Shown piece after piece: positions 32,515 through 40,426 of a stretch of DNA of 49,569 bases. The position numbers and the translations under genes are program-made. Numbering within the stretch: position 1 is the first letter of the stretch; the number at the start of each line of letters is the position of its first letter. The notes under the pieces were generated by a model. That model made no database searches, was not told the DNA's origin, and saw only the letters and a program-made list of their open reading frames with translations. The stretch is from NCBI GenBank assembly GCA_903892515.1, contig CAITIS010000103.1:1-49569 (forward strand). The letters run 5' to 3'. This DNA comes from an uncultured Planctomycetota bacterium. GTDB taxonomy: Bacteria > Planctomycetota > Phycisphaerae > SM23-33.

Positions 32515-32994
32515 TTGGTGACGACAACAGAGAGAGTATCGCGGCGAATGGAAGACTACCTCGAGGCCATTGGCGACCTTGAGCGGTCCGGTAAGGCTGC
32601 GCGGGTGCGGGACATTGCCCGCCTGACGGACGTGAGCATGTCCACCGTGACGGCCTCGCTGAAGCAGTTAGGCCGGGCCGGGCTGGTGAATTACGACCCG
32701 TACGAGGTGGTGAGCCTGACCGATATTGGGCGCGGGCTGGCCGGGCAGATTCGGCGGCGGCACGACGAGTTGGCGCGGTTCCTGCAGGACGTGCTGCACC
32801 TGGACGACTCGGTCTGCCAGGCCAACGCCTGCCGCATGGAGCACGTGGTGGACGACGAGGTGCTGTCGCGGCTGAGCCTGCTGGGCGCGTTCCTTCGCAG
32901 CCGGGGCCCCAGGGGCCGGCGGTTCCTGGCGGAGTTTCGACGCCTGTGCGAATTGCAGGCAGGCCGTGAAGTGTCGAAAGAAGAAATGGCGTAG
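32515..32994 (+). CDS. DtxR/MntR-family metal-dependent regulator
   Basis: Metal-activated repressor, probably of the feo genes that follow and perhaps of norB. The 159-residue product has a winged helix ('VRDIARLTDVSMSTVTASLKQLGRAGLV') and a dimerisation domain whose 'NACRMEHVVDDEVLSRL' keeps the Cys, Glu and His metal ligands of DtxR-type proteins. It lacks a C-terminal SH3-like domain, as MntR does. The start is TTG 32515 or GTG 32518, with GAGGA upstream; ATG 32548 is a shorter option. It is followed after 12 nt by feoA. Confidence 0.88.
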   Translation: MVTTTERVSRRMEDYLEAIGDLERSGKAARVRDIARLTDVSMSTVTASLKQLGRAGLVNYDPYEVVSLTDIGRGLAGQIRRRHDELARFLQDVLHLDDSVCQANACRMEHVVDDEVLSRLSLLGAFLRSRGPRGRRFLAEFRRLCELQAGREVSKEEMA

Positions 32995-33006
32995 GCGAGG
33001 TGTAAT

Positions 33007-33282
33007 GTGAGTGCAGAAACCATGATGGAACATCGTGAAACTCCCGCGCTGCCGGTCATGCCGCTGTCGGTGGCGCTGGTCGGGCAGACGGTTACGTTCC
33101 TGGGCGTGGACGGCGGCAACGGCATCACGCATCGGCTGGCCGAGATGGGCCTGACGCCGGGGGAGCGGCTGGAGGTGGTCAATCGTGGCCCCGGGCCGTT
33201 CATCGTCGATGTCCGCGGCACGCGGCTGGTGCTGGGGCAGGGCATGGTTGACCGCATCCAAGTCCGCACTGTGATGGAGTAG
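33007..33282 (+). CDS. feoA: FeoA ferrous iron transport accessory protein
   Basis: Small SH3-like protein that works with FeoB. The 91-residue product has 'GQTVTFLGVDGG', 'HRLAEMGLTPGERLEVVNRGPGPFIVDVRGTRLVLG', the standard FeoA pattern. GTG 33007 follows GAGG at a good distance; ATG 33022 is possible. feoB starts 2 nt after its stop. Confidence 0.9.
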   Translation: MSAETMMEHRETPALPVMPLSVALVGQTVTFLGVDGGNGITHRLAEMGLTPGERLEVVNRGPGPFIVDVRGTRLVLGQGMVDRIQVRTVME

Positions 33283-33284
33283 TC

Positions 33285-35474
33285 GTGAGCCAGGAACCTC
33301 TGACCATTGCCTTGGTTGGCAACCCCAACTCGGGCAAGACCACGCTGTTTAACGCATTGACCGGTCGAAATGAGCATGTCGGGAACTATCCCGGCGTGAC
33401 GGTGGAGGAGAAGTACGGCCAGGCAGACTCCGGCGGGCAACGGATCCGAATCGCCGATCTGCCTGGCACATACAGTATGACCGCCTACACGCAGGAAGAG
33501 ATCATCACCCGCAACTTCCTGCTCGATCACAAGGCCGACGTGGTCATCCACGTGATCGACTGCTCCAACCTCGAACGCAGCCTGTACCTCACGACGCAGC
33601 TTCTGCTGATCGGGCTGCCGGTGGTGCTGGCGTTTAACATGTTCGACCGGGCCGAAGCCCATGGCTGGCGGATCGACATTGCCAAGCTCTCGAACCTGCT
33701 GGGCGTGCCCATCGTCCCGACCGTGGCGTCCAAGGGCAAAGGGCAGGATGAACTGCTGGCCAAGGCTGTGGCCGCTGCCAATGACCCCGCCGCCTCGCTG
33801 GCGCGTCAGGCCATTCCCCGTTACGGTGACGACCTTGAACAGGAAATCGAGAAGCTGGCGGCGCTGGCTGGCCGGCTGAACCTGCCTGGGGTCGGTCACC
33901 CGCGCTGGCTGGCGATCAAGCTGCTGGAGAGCGACGCCGAAACGATCGGCCGCCTTCAGGCCGAGGCCGATGGGCAGGCGCTGGCGCAGGTCATGAAGTC
34001 AGCCGACGACGCCCGCAAGCGGGTCGCAGCCATGTATCGCGACTCGGCAGAGATCGTCCTGGCTGACCGGCGGTACGGTTTCGTCTCGGGCGCCTGCCAG
34101 GAGGCGGTCAAGCACACGGTCGAATCGCGCCACGTTCTTTCGGACTACATCGACTCGGTGGCGACCAATCGCTACCTTGGCCTGCCGATCTTCGCCTTCA
34201 TGATGTACCTGGTTTTCCAGGTGACTTTCTGGCTGGGCAACCCGGTGGCGGACCTGCTGGATAAGGGCAAGGAAATGCTGGCGATGTGGGTGCGGACGCT
34301 GGGCCCTGAGGGCAGCATCTGGATCAGCCTGCTGGCCGACGGCGTCATCGAAGGCGTGGGGGCCGTGTTGGTCTTCGTGCCGCTCATTGCGCTGCTGTTC
34401 CTGGCCATTGCCCTGCTGGAATCCACCGGCTACATGGCGCGGGCGGCCTTCGTGGTGGACAACCTCATGCACCGCGTGGGCCTGCACGGCAAGAGCTTCA
34501 TCCCCATGCTCATCGGCTTTGGCTGCACCGTGCCGGCCATCATGGCCACGCGCACGCTGGAAAGCCGGCGCGACCGCCTGGCCACGATGCTGGTGCTGCC
34601 GCTGATAAGTTGCGGGGCACGCTTGCCTGTGTATGCCCTGATCCTGGCCGCGTTCTTCCCGCGTCGCGTCGTGCTGAATCTGTTGGGCCTGTCCATGACA
34701 AACCAGGCCTTGCTGCTGTTCCTGATCTACCTCATCGGCGTGGCGATGGCCCTGCTGGCGGTGAGGTTGTTGCGCAAGACGCTCTTTGCCGGCGAGGCCG
34801 GTTCTTTCGTAATGGAGCTGCCGCCATATCGGCTGCCGACGGTGCGGGCCTTGCTGCGGCACATCTGGGTGCCGACGTGGATGTTCGTGCAGAAGGCGGG
34901 CACCGTGATCCTGGCGGCCGTGGTGATTATGTGGACGCTGAAAACCTGGCCCCAGTTGCCTCCGGATCAAACGCGGCAATTCGAGGCCCAGCGAGCCCAA
35001 ATCCACAGCGAGAACCTGCCTGCCGACGAACTTTCGCAACGGCTGCAAGAGGTGAACATCCAGGAGCATCACGATCAGCTTCTCCACTCGGCCATCGGGC
35101 GGGTGGGCTCGTTCATCGCCCCGGTGCTCAAGCCGTGCGGCTTCGACTGGAAGATCTCCACGGCCCTGATGGGAGCGTTGGCGGCCAAGGAGATGTTCAT
35201 CGGGCAAATGGGCGTGATCTACGCGGTGCACGAACGGCCGGGACAACAGGCGGTGTCGCTGCGGCAGGCTCTCGTGCATGATTACACGCAACTGCAGGGG
35301 TTCTGCATCATGCTGTTCATATTGATCGCCTCGCCCTGCATGGCCACACTGGCGGCGACCTGGCGTGAAAGCGGGTCGATCAAGTGGCCAGCGTTCCAAT
35401 GGTCGTACCTGACGATCCTGGCCTGGCTTGTGACCACGGCCGTGTTCCAGGTCGGCCGGCTGCTGGGCGGGTGA
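33285..35474 (+). CDS. feoB: FeoB ferrous iron transporter
   Basis: Main inner-membrane Fe(II) importer with a cytoplasmic G domain. The 729-residue product shows G1 'GNPNSGKT' (12-19), G2 Thr in 'YPGVTVEEK', G3 'DLPGTYS' (about 59-65) and G4 'NMFD'. Two Gate-type membrane regions follow, including 'LLESTGYMARAAFVVD', 'IPMLIGFGCTVPAIMATRTL' and 'LISCGARLPVYALI', which hold the conserved cysteines of the permease. GTG start. With the regulator and feoA it forms a three-gene iron-uptake operon. Confidence 0.95.
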   Translation: MSQEPLTIALVGNPNSGKTTLFNALTGRNEHVGNYPGVTVEEKYGQADSGGQRIRIADLPGTYSMTAYTQEEIITRNFLLDHKADVVIHVIDCSNLERSLYLTTQLLLIGLPVVLAFNMFDRAEAHGWRIDIAKLSNLLGVPIVPTVASKGKGQDELLAKAVAAANDPAASLARQAIPRYGDDLEQEIEKLAALAGRLNLPGVGHPRWLAIKLLESDAETIGRLQAEADGQALAQVMKSADDARKRVAAMYRDSAEIVLADRRYGFVSGACQEAVKHTVESRHVLSDYIDSVATNRYLGLPIFAFMMYLVFQVTFWLGNPVADLLDKGKEMLAMWVRTLGPEGSIWISLLADGVIEGVGAVLVFVPLIALLFLAIALLESTGYMARAAFVVDNLMHRVGLHGKSFIPMLIGFGCTVPAIMATRTLESRRDRLATMLVLPLISCGARLPVYALILAAFFPRRVVLNLLGLSMTNQALLLFLIYLIGVAMALLAVRLLRKTLFAGEAGSFVMELPPYRLPTVRALLRHIWVPTWMFVQKAGTVILAAVVIMWTLKTWPQLPPDQTRQFEAQRAQIHSENLPADELSQRLQEVNIQEHHDQLLHSAIGRVGSFIAPVLKPCGFDWKISTALMGALAAKEMFIGQMGVIYAVHERPGQQAVSLRQALVHDYTQLQGFCIMLFILIASPCMATLAATWRESGSIKWPAFQWSYLTILAWLVTTAVFQVGRLLGG

Positions 35475-35581
35475 AACGGCGGCAACCGCCGAGGATGCCG
35501 AGATCGCAGAGACGAAAAGAACTTGAACCACGGAGGTCACGAAGGACACGAAGAACTCAAGAATATGCAGGGGCCGCAGGA

Positions 35582-35634
35582 GTAGGGTCCGCAGGTTCTT
35601 TCGCGTTGTGTGCGAAAGGTTCTGCGGACGGGAC
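35582..35634 (+). repeat. GTAGGGTCCGCAGG hairpin element, intergenic copy
   Basis: GTAGGGTCCGCAGGTTC and GGTTCTGCGGACGGGA enclose a TTTCGCG/TGCGAAA hairpin. It matches the element inside addB (5696-5748, minus strand) at both ends while the loop stem differs. Confidence 0.8.
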
Positions 35635-35658
35635 ATGTGCCAGACCTAGCCGCGTGCC

Positions 35659-35786
35659 GGGTGTCATGCTTCTGCGTCTTCTGCTGGGTGCCATGCTTAT
35701 GCGTTGTCTTGCAGAAGCATGCGATGTTCGGCGGCACGTACCGACGCACGCTTCCGCGAACGACCAAGACGCGGAAGCATGGCACC
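35659..35786 (+). mobile_element. MITE-like element, GGGTGCCATGCTT variant, nested left ends
   Basis: Two left ends occur in tandem, GGGTGTCATGCTTCTGCGTC at 35659 and GGGTGCCATGCTTATGCGT at 35686. They share one right end, GACGCGGAAGCATGGCACC, ending at 35786. The outermost GGGTGCCATG equals that of the GGGTGCCATGG family at 13279, 14509, 39998 and 40187. Confidence 0.65.
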
Positions 35787-35943
35787 TAGCTCGGCTGGTC
35801 GTGAAGACGCGTGCGTCCGCAAACGCCACGGGAGCACGGCGCCCACGGCGTTTCGGTGGGGCTCGCGAATACGCTCGACCCACCCTACATATCCGCTTTT
35901 CCCGGCGTTCTCCGCGTCCTCTGCGGTGAAAGCATTGTGTGTT

Positions 35944-37758
35944 CTACGTAATCTTTGGCAGGCGTTTCTTGTTCGGCGTCCTGGCATCTTCCGATGCCCG
36001 GCGGAGCAGTTCGTTGCCGCCCGATCCGCCGCGAAGCTGGTCGATTTCGTGGCGGGTGATGCGGTGATCGAATTCCGTCAGCACGCCCAGGACCGTTTCG
36101 CGGAAATTGCCGCGCTTCTCGCTGGCCGATTGCAGGTCGGTCACGACTTGGCCCCATTGCTCCGTCTGGGCCGCCGAGAGCAAGGTCTGCAATTCCAGCC
36201 GGCCTTCCGCCGCCAGCCGCCAGACCTCCTGCGCCACCGCCCGCAGCAACGGGTCGATGAACATTTCGGGCGTGACTTTCTCTTCCACCAGCGTGAACAG
36301 CTCCGGCGCGTTCATCAGCGCACCCAGCAGCCAGGCCTCCGCCCGCACGCCCGTGCTGCCCATGCTATCGACGGGCGCAGCCGTCGACTGTGGCGCCGGC
36401 GTCAAGCTGGCGTGACGGACCGTCCGGGCCAGGCGGCGCATCTCCTGCGTGATCTCACGCTGGCTCATGCCGACTAGTTGGGCCACGTGCTCCGCCAGCA
36501 GGCCTTGGCGGAGCGTGTCAATGGCCCCGTACGAGACGCTCGACACGATCAGCCGGAGGAAGTCGTCCACGATTGTCCGCTTGGCCGCCAGCGTGTTGGC
36601 GGCGCGGTACTGGGCGGAGCGTTTGATCCAGGCGAACTCCATGGCATCGGGCGCTTGGGCGAGAACCTGCCTGAAGGCGTCGGCACCGGCCGTCAGCACG
36701 TAGTCGCACGGATCCTTGACCTTGCCGCCGTCGGGCATGTCGATCACCGGCACCGAGGCGATTCTCACGTTGAGTTGCTGCGACAGGAACAGCTCGATGG
36801 CCCGCTCAGCGGCGGCTTGGCCGGCGGCGTCGGCGTCGTACACCAGCACGACCTCCTTGGCGTATCGGCTGAGCATTCGCACGTGCCGCTCCGTCAGGGC
36901 GGTGCCCAGCGTGGCCACCACGTTGTCCACGCCTGCCTGCATCGGCATCAGCGTGTCCAGATAGCCCTCGACCACGACGGCCTGACCGGTTTCGATGATG
37001 GACTGCCGCGCCCAGTTCAGGCCGTAAAGGTTGGATGACTTGTCGAACAGCACCGTCTCGGGGCTGTTGAGGTACTTGGCGCGATCTTCCGGGTCCAGCG
37101 CCCTGCCGCCAAAGCCCACGATCTTGCCCGCGGCCGAGATGATCGGAAACATCAGCCGGTTGCGGAAGCGATCGTAGCAGCCGCCGTCCTCGCGCTGGAT
37201 GGCCATGCCCGTGGCCACCAGCTGCTTGTCCGTAAAGCCCGCGCGCAGGGCCGAACCCTTCAAGCCTTCCCAGCCGGCCGTGGCGAAACCCAGCCCGAAG
37301 CGGGCGATAGATTCCTCAGTGATCTTGCGGGCGGTGGCATAGGCCAGTGCGCCGGCGCCCTCGGGCGACGACAGCTTTTCGCGGAAGAACCGGGCCGCAA
37401 AGAGCATCAGCTTGTTCAGGGCTTCGGAGGAAAGGCTCTTGTCCTGGCCGACCATGGCGGGCTCTTCGGGGATGGGAATGCCCGCTCGCTCAGCCAGTTC
37501 CTTGACGGCATCGGGGAAGGTTGACTTGTGCAGCAGCATGAGAAACTGGATCACGCTGCCGCCGGCGCCGCAGACGAAGCATTTGAAGATCTGCTTAGCC
37601 GGCACGACGGACATGCTGGGGTTGTGGTCGTCGTGGAAGGGGCACAGCCCTTTCAGGTCCTTGCCCGCTTTTCTCAGCGCAACGAACTGGCTGACGACGT
37701 CGACGATGTCGGTCGCTTGCAGCACCTGGGCGATAAAGCGTTCGGGCAACAATGCCAT
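35944..37758 (-). CDS. dnaG: DNA primase
   Basis: Synthesises RNA primers for DNA replication. The 604-residue product has the CHC2 zinc finger 'CPFHDDHNPS' with 'KCFVCGAGG' near the N-terminus, the RNA polymerase core, and a Toprim domain with 'VVEGYLDTL' and 'VLVYDADAAGQ'. The C-terminal helicase-binding domain begins with the Ala-rich linker near residue 430. ATG 37758 gives the typical start 'MALLPERFIAQV'; ATG 37839 adds 27 unlikely residues. No ribosome site is obvious. rpoD and rpsU, frequent partners elsewhere, are not next to it. Confidence 0.92.
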   Translation of the reverse strand: MALLPERFIAQVLQATDIVDVVSQFVALRKAGKDLKGLCPFHDDHNPSMSVVPAKQIFKCFVCGAGGSVIQFLMLLHKSTFPDAVKELAERAGIPIPEEPAMVGQDKSLSSEALNKLMLFAARFFREKLSSPEGAGALAYATARKITEESIARFGLGFATAGWEGLKGSALRAGFTDKQLVATGMAIQREDGGCYDRFRNRLMFPIISAAGKIVGFGGRALDPEDRAKYLNSPETVLFDKSSNLYGLNWARQSIIETGQAVVVEGYLDTLMPMQAGVDNVVATLGTALTERHVRMLSRYAKEVVLVYDADAAGQAAAERAIELFLSQQLNVRIASVPVIDMPDGGKVKDPCDYVLTAGADAFRQVLAQAPDAMEFAWIKRSAQYRAANTLAAKRTIVDDFLRLIVSSVSYGAIDTLRQGLLAEHVAQLVGMSQREITQEMRRLARTVRHASLTPAPQSTAAPVDSMGSTGVRAEAWLLGALMNAPELFTLVEEKVTPEMFIDPLLRAVAQEVWRLAAEGRLELQTLLSAAQTEQWGQVVTDLQSASEKRGNFRETVLGVLTEFDHRITRHEIDQLRGGSGGNELLRRASEDARTPNKKRLPKIT

Positions 37759-37929
37759 GTGAGCCAGAATGGCTTGTGCGCGGGGATAAAGCAAGGGGCC
37801 AGCGCCAAGGCGGGTAGGCCTAAGGAGCAGGGCGTGCAACGACGTGCCCGCGGCCGGAGAGCAAGGCCTTGCCGGTCAGCGTGTTCCCCACGCATACTGA
37901 GTCAGCGTCGCGCGGCGACCACGTTGGCG

Positions 37930-38739
37930 CTACAGGCTCGACAGCCAGCGGTAGTTCTCTTCGAGCGTCTTGATTCGTTCATCCAGTGGCGGAGCGGTCC
38001 TGAACACCACCTCGTAGTTCAGTGGGCCGTCAAAGCCGATGCCCCGGAGCGTCTGCATGACACCGCTCCAGTCCACTACGCCGGTGCCGGGCAGGGCGTG
38101 ACGCTCGTCGATGCCGTCGTAGTCGGAGCAGTGGATCTCCAGCAGGCGGTCCTTGAAGCGGACGATCGTGTCGCACAGGCTGCGGTAATTGGCCATGAGA
38201 TGGTTCGTGTCGATGCAGACGCCGATGACATCGCGCGGCAGGGGCTTTACGAACCGTTCCAGCTCATCGGCAGTGTTGCACAGGCAGGTTCGCGGCAGCA
38301 TCTCCACGGCCAGCTTGACGCCGCGCCGGCGGGCGGAGGCGGCGAGTTCCAGCAGCGACCGCGCCGATTGCTCCAGCCGATGCGGGCGATCTTCGGGTTT
38401 CACGGGTTCGTCGCTGGGATGAATCACGATCAGGCCCGCGCCGAGTTTGTGGGCCAGTTCGATGCCCTCGATCGTTTCCTCCACGGCCAGGTGCCGGGCC
38501 GACTCGTCCAGCGTGCTGATGTCGCGGTCGCCGGCGTGCAGCGAATTCACTCTGGGCCCCTTGTCGCGGGCAATCTGCTGCAAGGTGGCCTTCTTCCGGC
38601 CAGCAGGGTCGTCATCGAGCATCCGCGCCTGCAACTCGAACATCTCGATTTCGGACTTGGCGATCAGGTGGAGCTCGGCCTCCTCCAGTGATGGCGACAA
38701 CTTGTTGACTGCGACCGAAAAACCAGGTCGGGACATCAT
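37930..38739 (-). CDS. Sugar phosphate isomerase/epimerase-like TIM barrel
   Basis: Xylose isomerase-like TIM-barrel family, AP-endonuclease-2 fold; exact reaction unknown. The 269-residue product has acidic/His metal-site candidates in order: 'VNSLHAGD', 'LIVIHPSDE', 'LAVEMLPRT', 'CIDTNHLM', 'EIHCSDYDG' and 'NYEVVF'. GAGGAG lies 4 nt before ATG 38739. The gene lies 58 nt downstream of a Gfo/Idh/MocA dehydrogenase on the same strand, a pairing common in sugar or inositol catabolism. Confidence 0.85.
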   Translation of the reverse strand: MMSRPGFSVAVNKLSPSLEEAELHLIAKSEIEMFELQARMLDDDPAGRKKATLQQIARDKGPRVNSLHAGDRDISTLDESARHLAVEETIEGIELAHKLGAGLIVIHPSDEPVKPEDRPHRLEQSARSLLELAASARRRGVKLAVEMLPRTCLCNTADELERFVKPLPRDVIGVCIDTNHLMANYRSLCDTIVRFKDRLLEIHCSDYDGIDERHALPGTGVVDWSGVMQTLRGIGFDGPLNYEVVFRTAPPLDERIKTLEENYRWLSSL

Positions 38740-38797
38740 CTACTCCTCAGCAGGTTCTGTATTGCTTGGTTGTGCCACTACTTGCCAAGTCGAATTA

Positions 38798-39886
38798 TCA
38801 GACGCCCCGGTCCAGTTCAACGGTCTTGCCGGAGCGAAACGACTGGTCAGCCGCCAGCACGATTCGCAGGCTGTTGACGGCGTCGTCCATGTGAGCGGAC
38901 AAGTCGAGATCCTCCCTGATGGCCTTGAGCAGATACAGTTGCTCTCGCCGGCAGAGTTCCGCGTGATCGGGTTCATCGCTCATGTCCACGGTCTCGTCGG
39001 TCCGGGTGAATTTGCCGTCGGATCCCAGCTCGGCGTGATGCACCCGCAGCGATTCCGTGCGGCAATGCGTCTCCAGGTCGCCTGACTTGGACGGCTCGGC
39101 CGTGCTCGATGCCACGATGCTGACGCAGCCTTTGGGACCCACCACGTCCTTGATGAAGAAGGCGGTCTCGCTCATCATCGGGCCCCAGCCGGCTTCGTAC
39201 CAGCCCACGGACCCATCGTCGAACGTCACCTGCAGCTGCCCATAGTTGTACATGTCCGTGGAGATGTCCGGCGAGAGCCTGGCCCCGATGGCGGAAACCC
39301 GGATCGGGTTTGCCCCGGTCATCTGGCACATGACGTCCACGTAATGCACGCCGCAGTCCACGATCGGAGAGACGGACTTGAGCAGGTCCTTCACCACCCG
39401 CCAGTTCTCGGCCTGAACTTGCTGATTCAGATTCATCCGCATGACCAGCGGCTTGCCCAGCGTGCGAGCGATCTCAATGAACTTGATCCACGATGGATGA
39501 TGACGCAGGCCATAGCCGATGAGGACTTTCCGGCGGGCCTGCTTGGCGGCCTGAGCGACGCGCAGGGCGCCTGCGACCGTCGTGGCCATGGGCTTTTCCA
39601 GGAAGACATGAGCGCCGGCCTGCAGGGCGGCAACAGCATACTCCTCGTGGGAATCCGGGAGCGTGCAGATGCTGACCACGTCGGGCCGCACTTTGGCCAT
39701 GGCGCTGGCCAGGTTGTCAAACGTCGCCAAGCCGCCGCCCAAGGCGTTGTTGAGAGCCTCCGCACGCCCCGGGCCCCGGTCCATCAGGCCGACGATCTCG
39801 AAGTCGCCGATGGAGCGATACGCCTTGGCATGCGATGTGCCCATGCGTCCGCAACCGACGACCAGAACTTTCACTCTATTCTCCAT
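38798..39886 (-). CDS. Gfo/Idh/MocA family oxidoreductase
   Basis: NAD(P)-dependent sugar or polyol dehydrogenase; substrate unknown. The 362-residue product has the Rossmann start 'VKVLVVGCGRMGTSHAKAY' (about 5-23), 'VSICTLPDSHEEYAVAAL', the conserved 'EKPMATT' (Lys about 97) and a C-terminal alpha/beta domain with 'VDCGVHYVDVMCQMTG', which holds the catalytic-side His. AAGGAG lies 7 nt before ATG 39886. It leads an operon with the TIM-barrel protein. Confidence 0.9.
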   Translation of the reverse strand: MENRVKVLVVGCGRMGTSHAKAYRSIGDFEIVGLMDRGPGRAEALNNALGGGLATFDNLASAMAKVRPDVVSICTLPDSHEEYAVAALQAGAHVFLEKPMATTVAGALRVAQAAKQARRKVLIGYGLRHHPSWIKFIEIARTLGKPLVMRMNLNQQVQAENWRVVKDLLKSVSPIVDCGVHYVDVMCQMTGANPIRVSAIGARLSPDISTDMYNYGQLQVTFDDGSVGWYEAGWGPMMSETAFFIKDVVGPKGCVSIVASSTAEPSKSGDLETHCRTESLRVHHAELGSDGKFTRTDETVDMSDEPDHAELCRREQLYLLKAIREDLDLSAHMDDAVNSLRIVLAADQSFRSGKTVELDRGV

Positions 39887-39997
39887 GGCCGAACTCCTTT
39901 CTGCACAGCCTGCGATGTGCGACTCGTCCCCTTCAGGATGGGCCGATTATTCCCGCTGGCGCGGCCACAGTAAAGGGGCAAGCGCAAGGGGCGGGAC

Positions 39998-40151
39998 GGG
40001 TGCCATGGTCAGGCCGTCGTGTGGCCTGGCCATGTGGCGACCCTAGCGGCGACAGTAAAGATAGCTTTGGCGAAGGAAAATGCATGTCGGCGCGAATGCT
40101 TGAGCATGGTCGGCACATGGCCAGCCCAACATCGGGCTGACCATGGCACCC
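39998..40151 (+). mobile_element. MITE-like element, GGGTGCCATGG family, copy 3
   Basis: A 154-bp segment with ends GGGTGCCATGGTCAGGC and GGGCTGACCATGGCACCC, and internal GGCCTGGCCATG and ACATGGCCAGCCC arms. Longer inside than copies 1 and 2 (extra AGCTTTGGCGAAGG block), but with the same ends. Confidence 0.8.
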
Positions 40152-40186
40152 AGCCACAGTAAAGGGGCAAGTGCAAGAGGCAGGGC

Positions 40187-40343
40187 GGGTGCCATGGTCA
40201 GGCTGCCGTTCAAGCCTGGCCATGCGACAGCCCTTGCGGCGCAGTCAAGACAGCTTTGGCGAAGGGAAATGCATGTCGGACGCGTGAATGCCTGAGCATG
40301 GTCAGTACATGGCCAGCCCAACGTCGGGCTGACCATGGCACCC
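40187..40343 (+). mobile_element. MITE-like element, GGGTGCCATGG family, copy 4
   Basis: A 157-bp near-copy of 39998-40151 with a few substitutions and small indels. The duplicated outer flank (CACAGTAAAGGGGCAAG) shows that the pair arose by tandem duplication of a larger unit, not by two insertions. Confidence 0.8.
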
Positions 40344-40426
40344 AGCCCTGGTGCCGTGTTCACCCGCCGCTTGGACTGCCGTTGCCACAGTTGCAGCCGG
40401 GGCTTTCGTGGCATAGAATCGCTCGC

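Larger units (their letters stand above)
35475..35943. repeat. Repeat island with four element families
   Basis: No credible gene. In order it holds an ACCACGGAGG-family copy (35523-35555), a short GTAGGGTCCGCAGG hairpin element (35582-35634), a nested GGGTG.CATGCTT element (35659-35786), a right end of the GTAGGGTGGG family (to about 35888) and a reverse-oriented 'TTCTCCGCGTCCTCTGCGG' copy (35897-35929). Confidence 0.8.
39887..40426. repeat. Gap with a 189-bp tandem duplication of a palindromic element
   Basis: No gene. From 39965 the sequence CCACAGTAAAGGGGCAAG... is repeated with few changes from 40154, giving two 189-bp units that each contain one GGGTGCCATGG element. The last 80 bp lead into hldE without a clear promoter or ribosome site. 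Confidence 0.85.

Noticed and set aside
40256..40426. Upstream extension of hldE
   Set aside because: Would translate a palindromic element and is not part of any RfaE family start.
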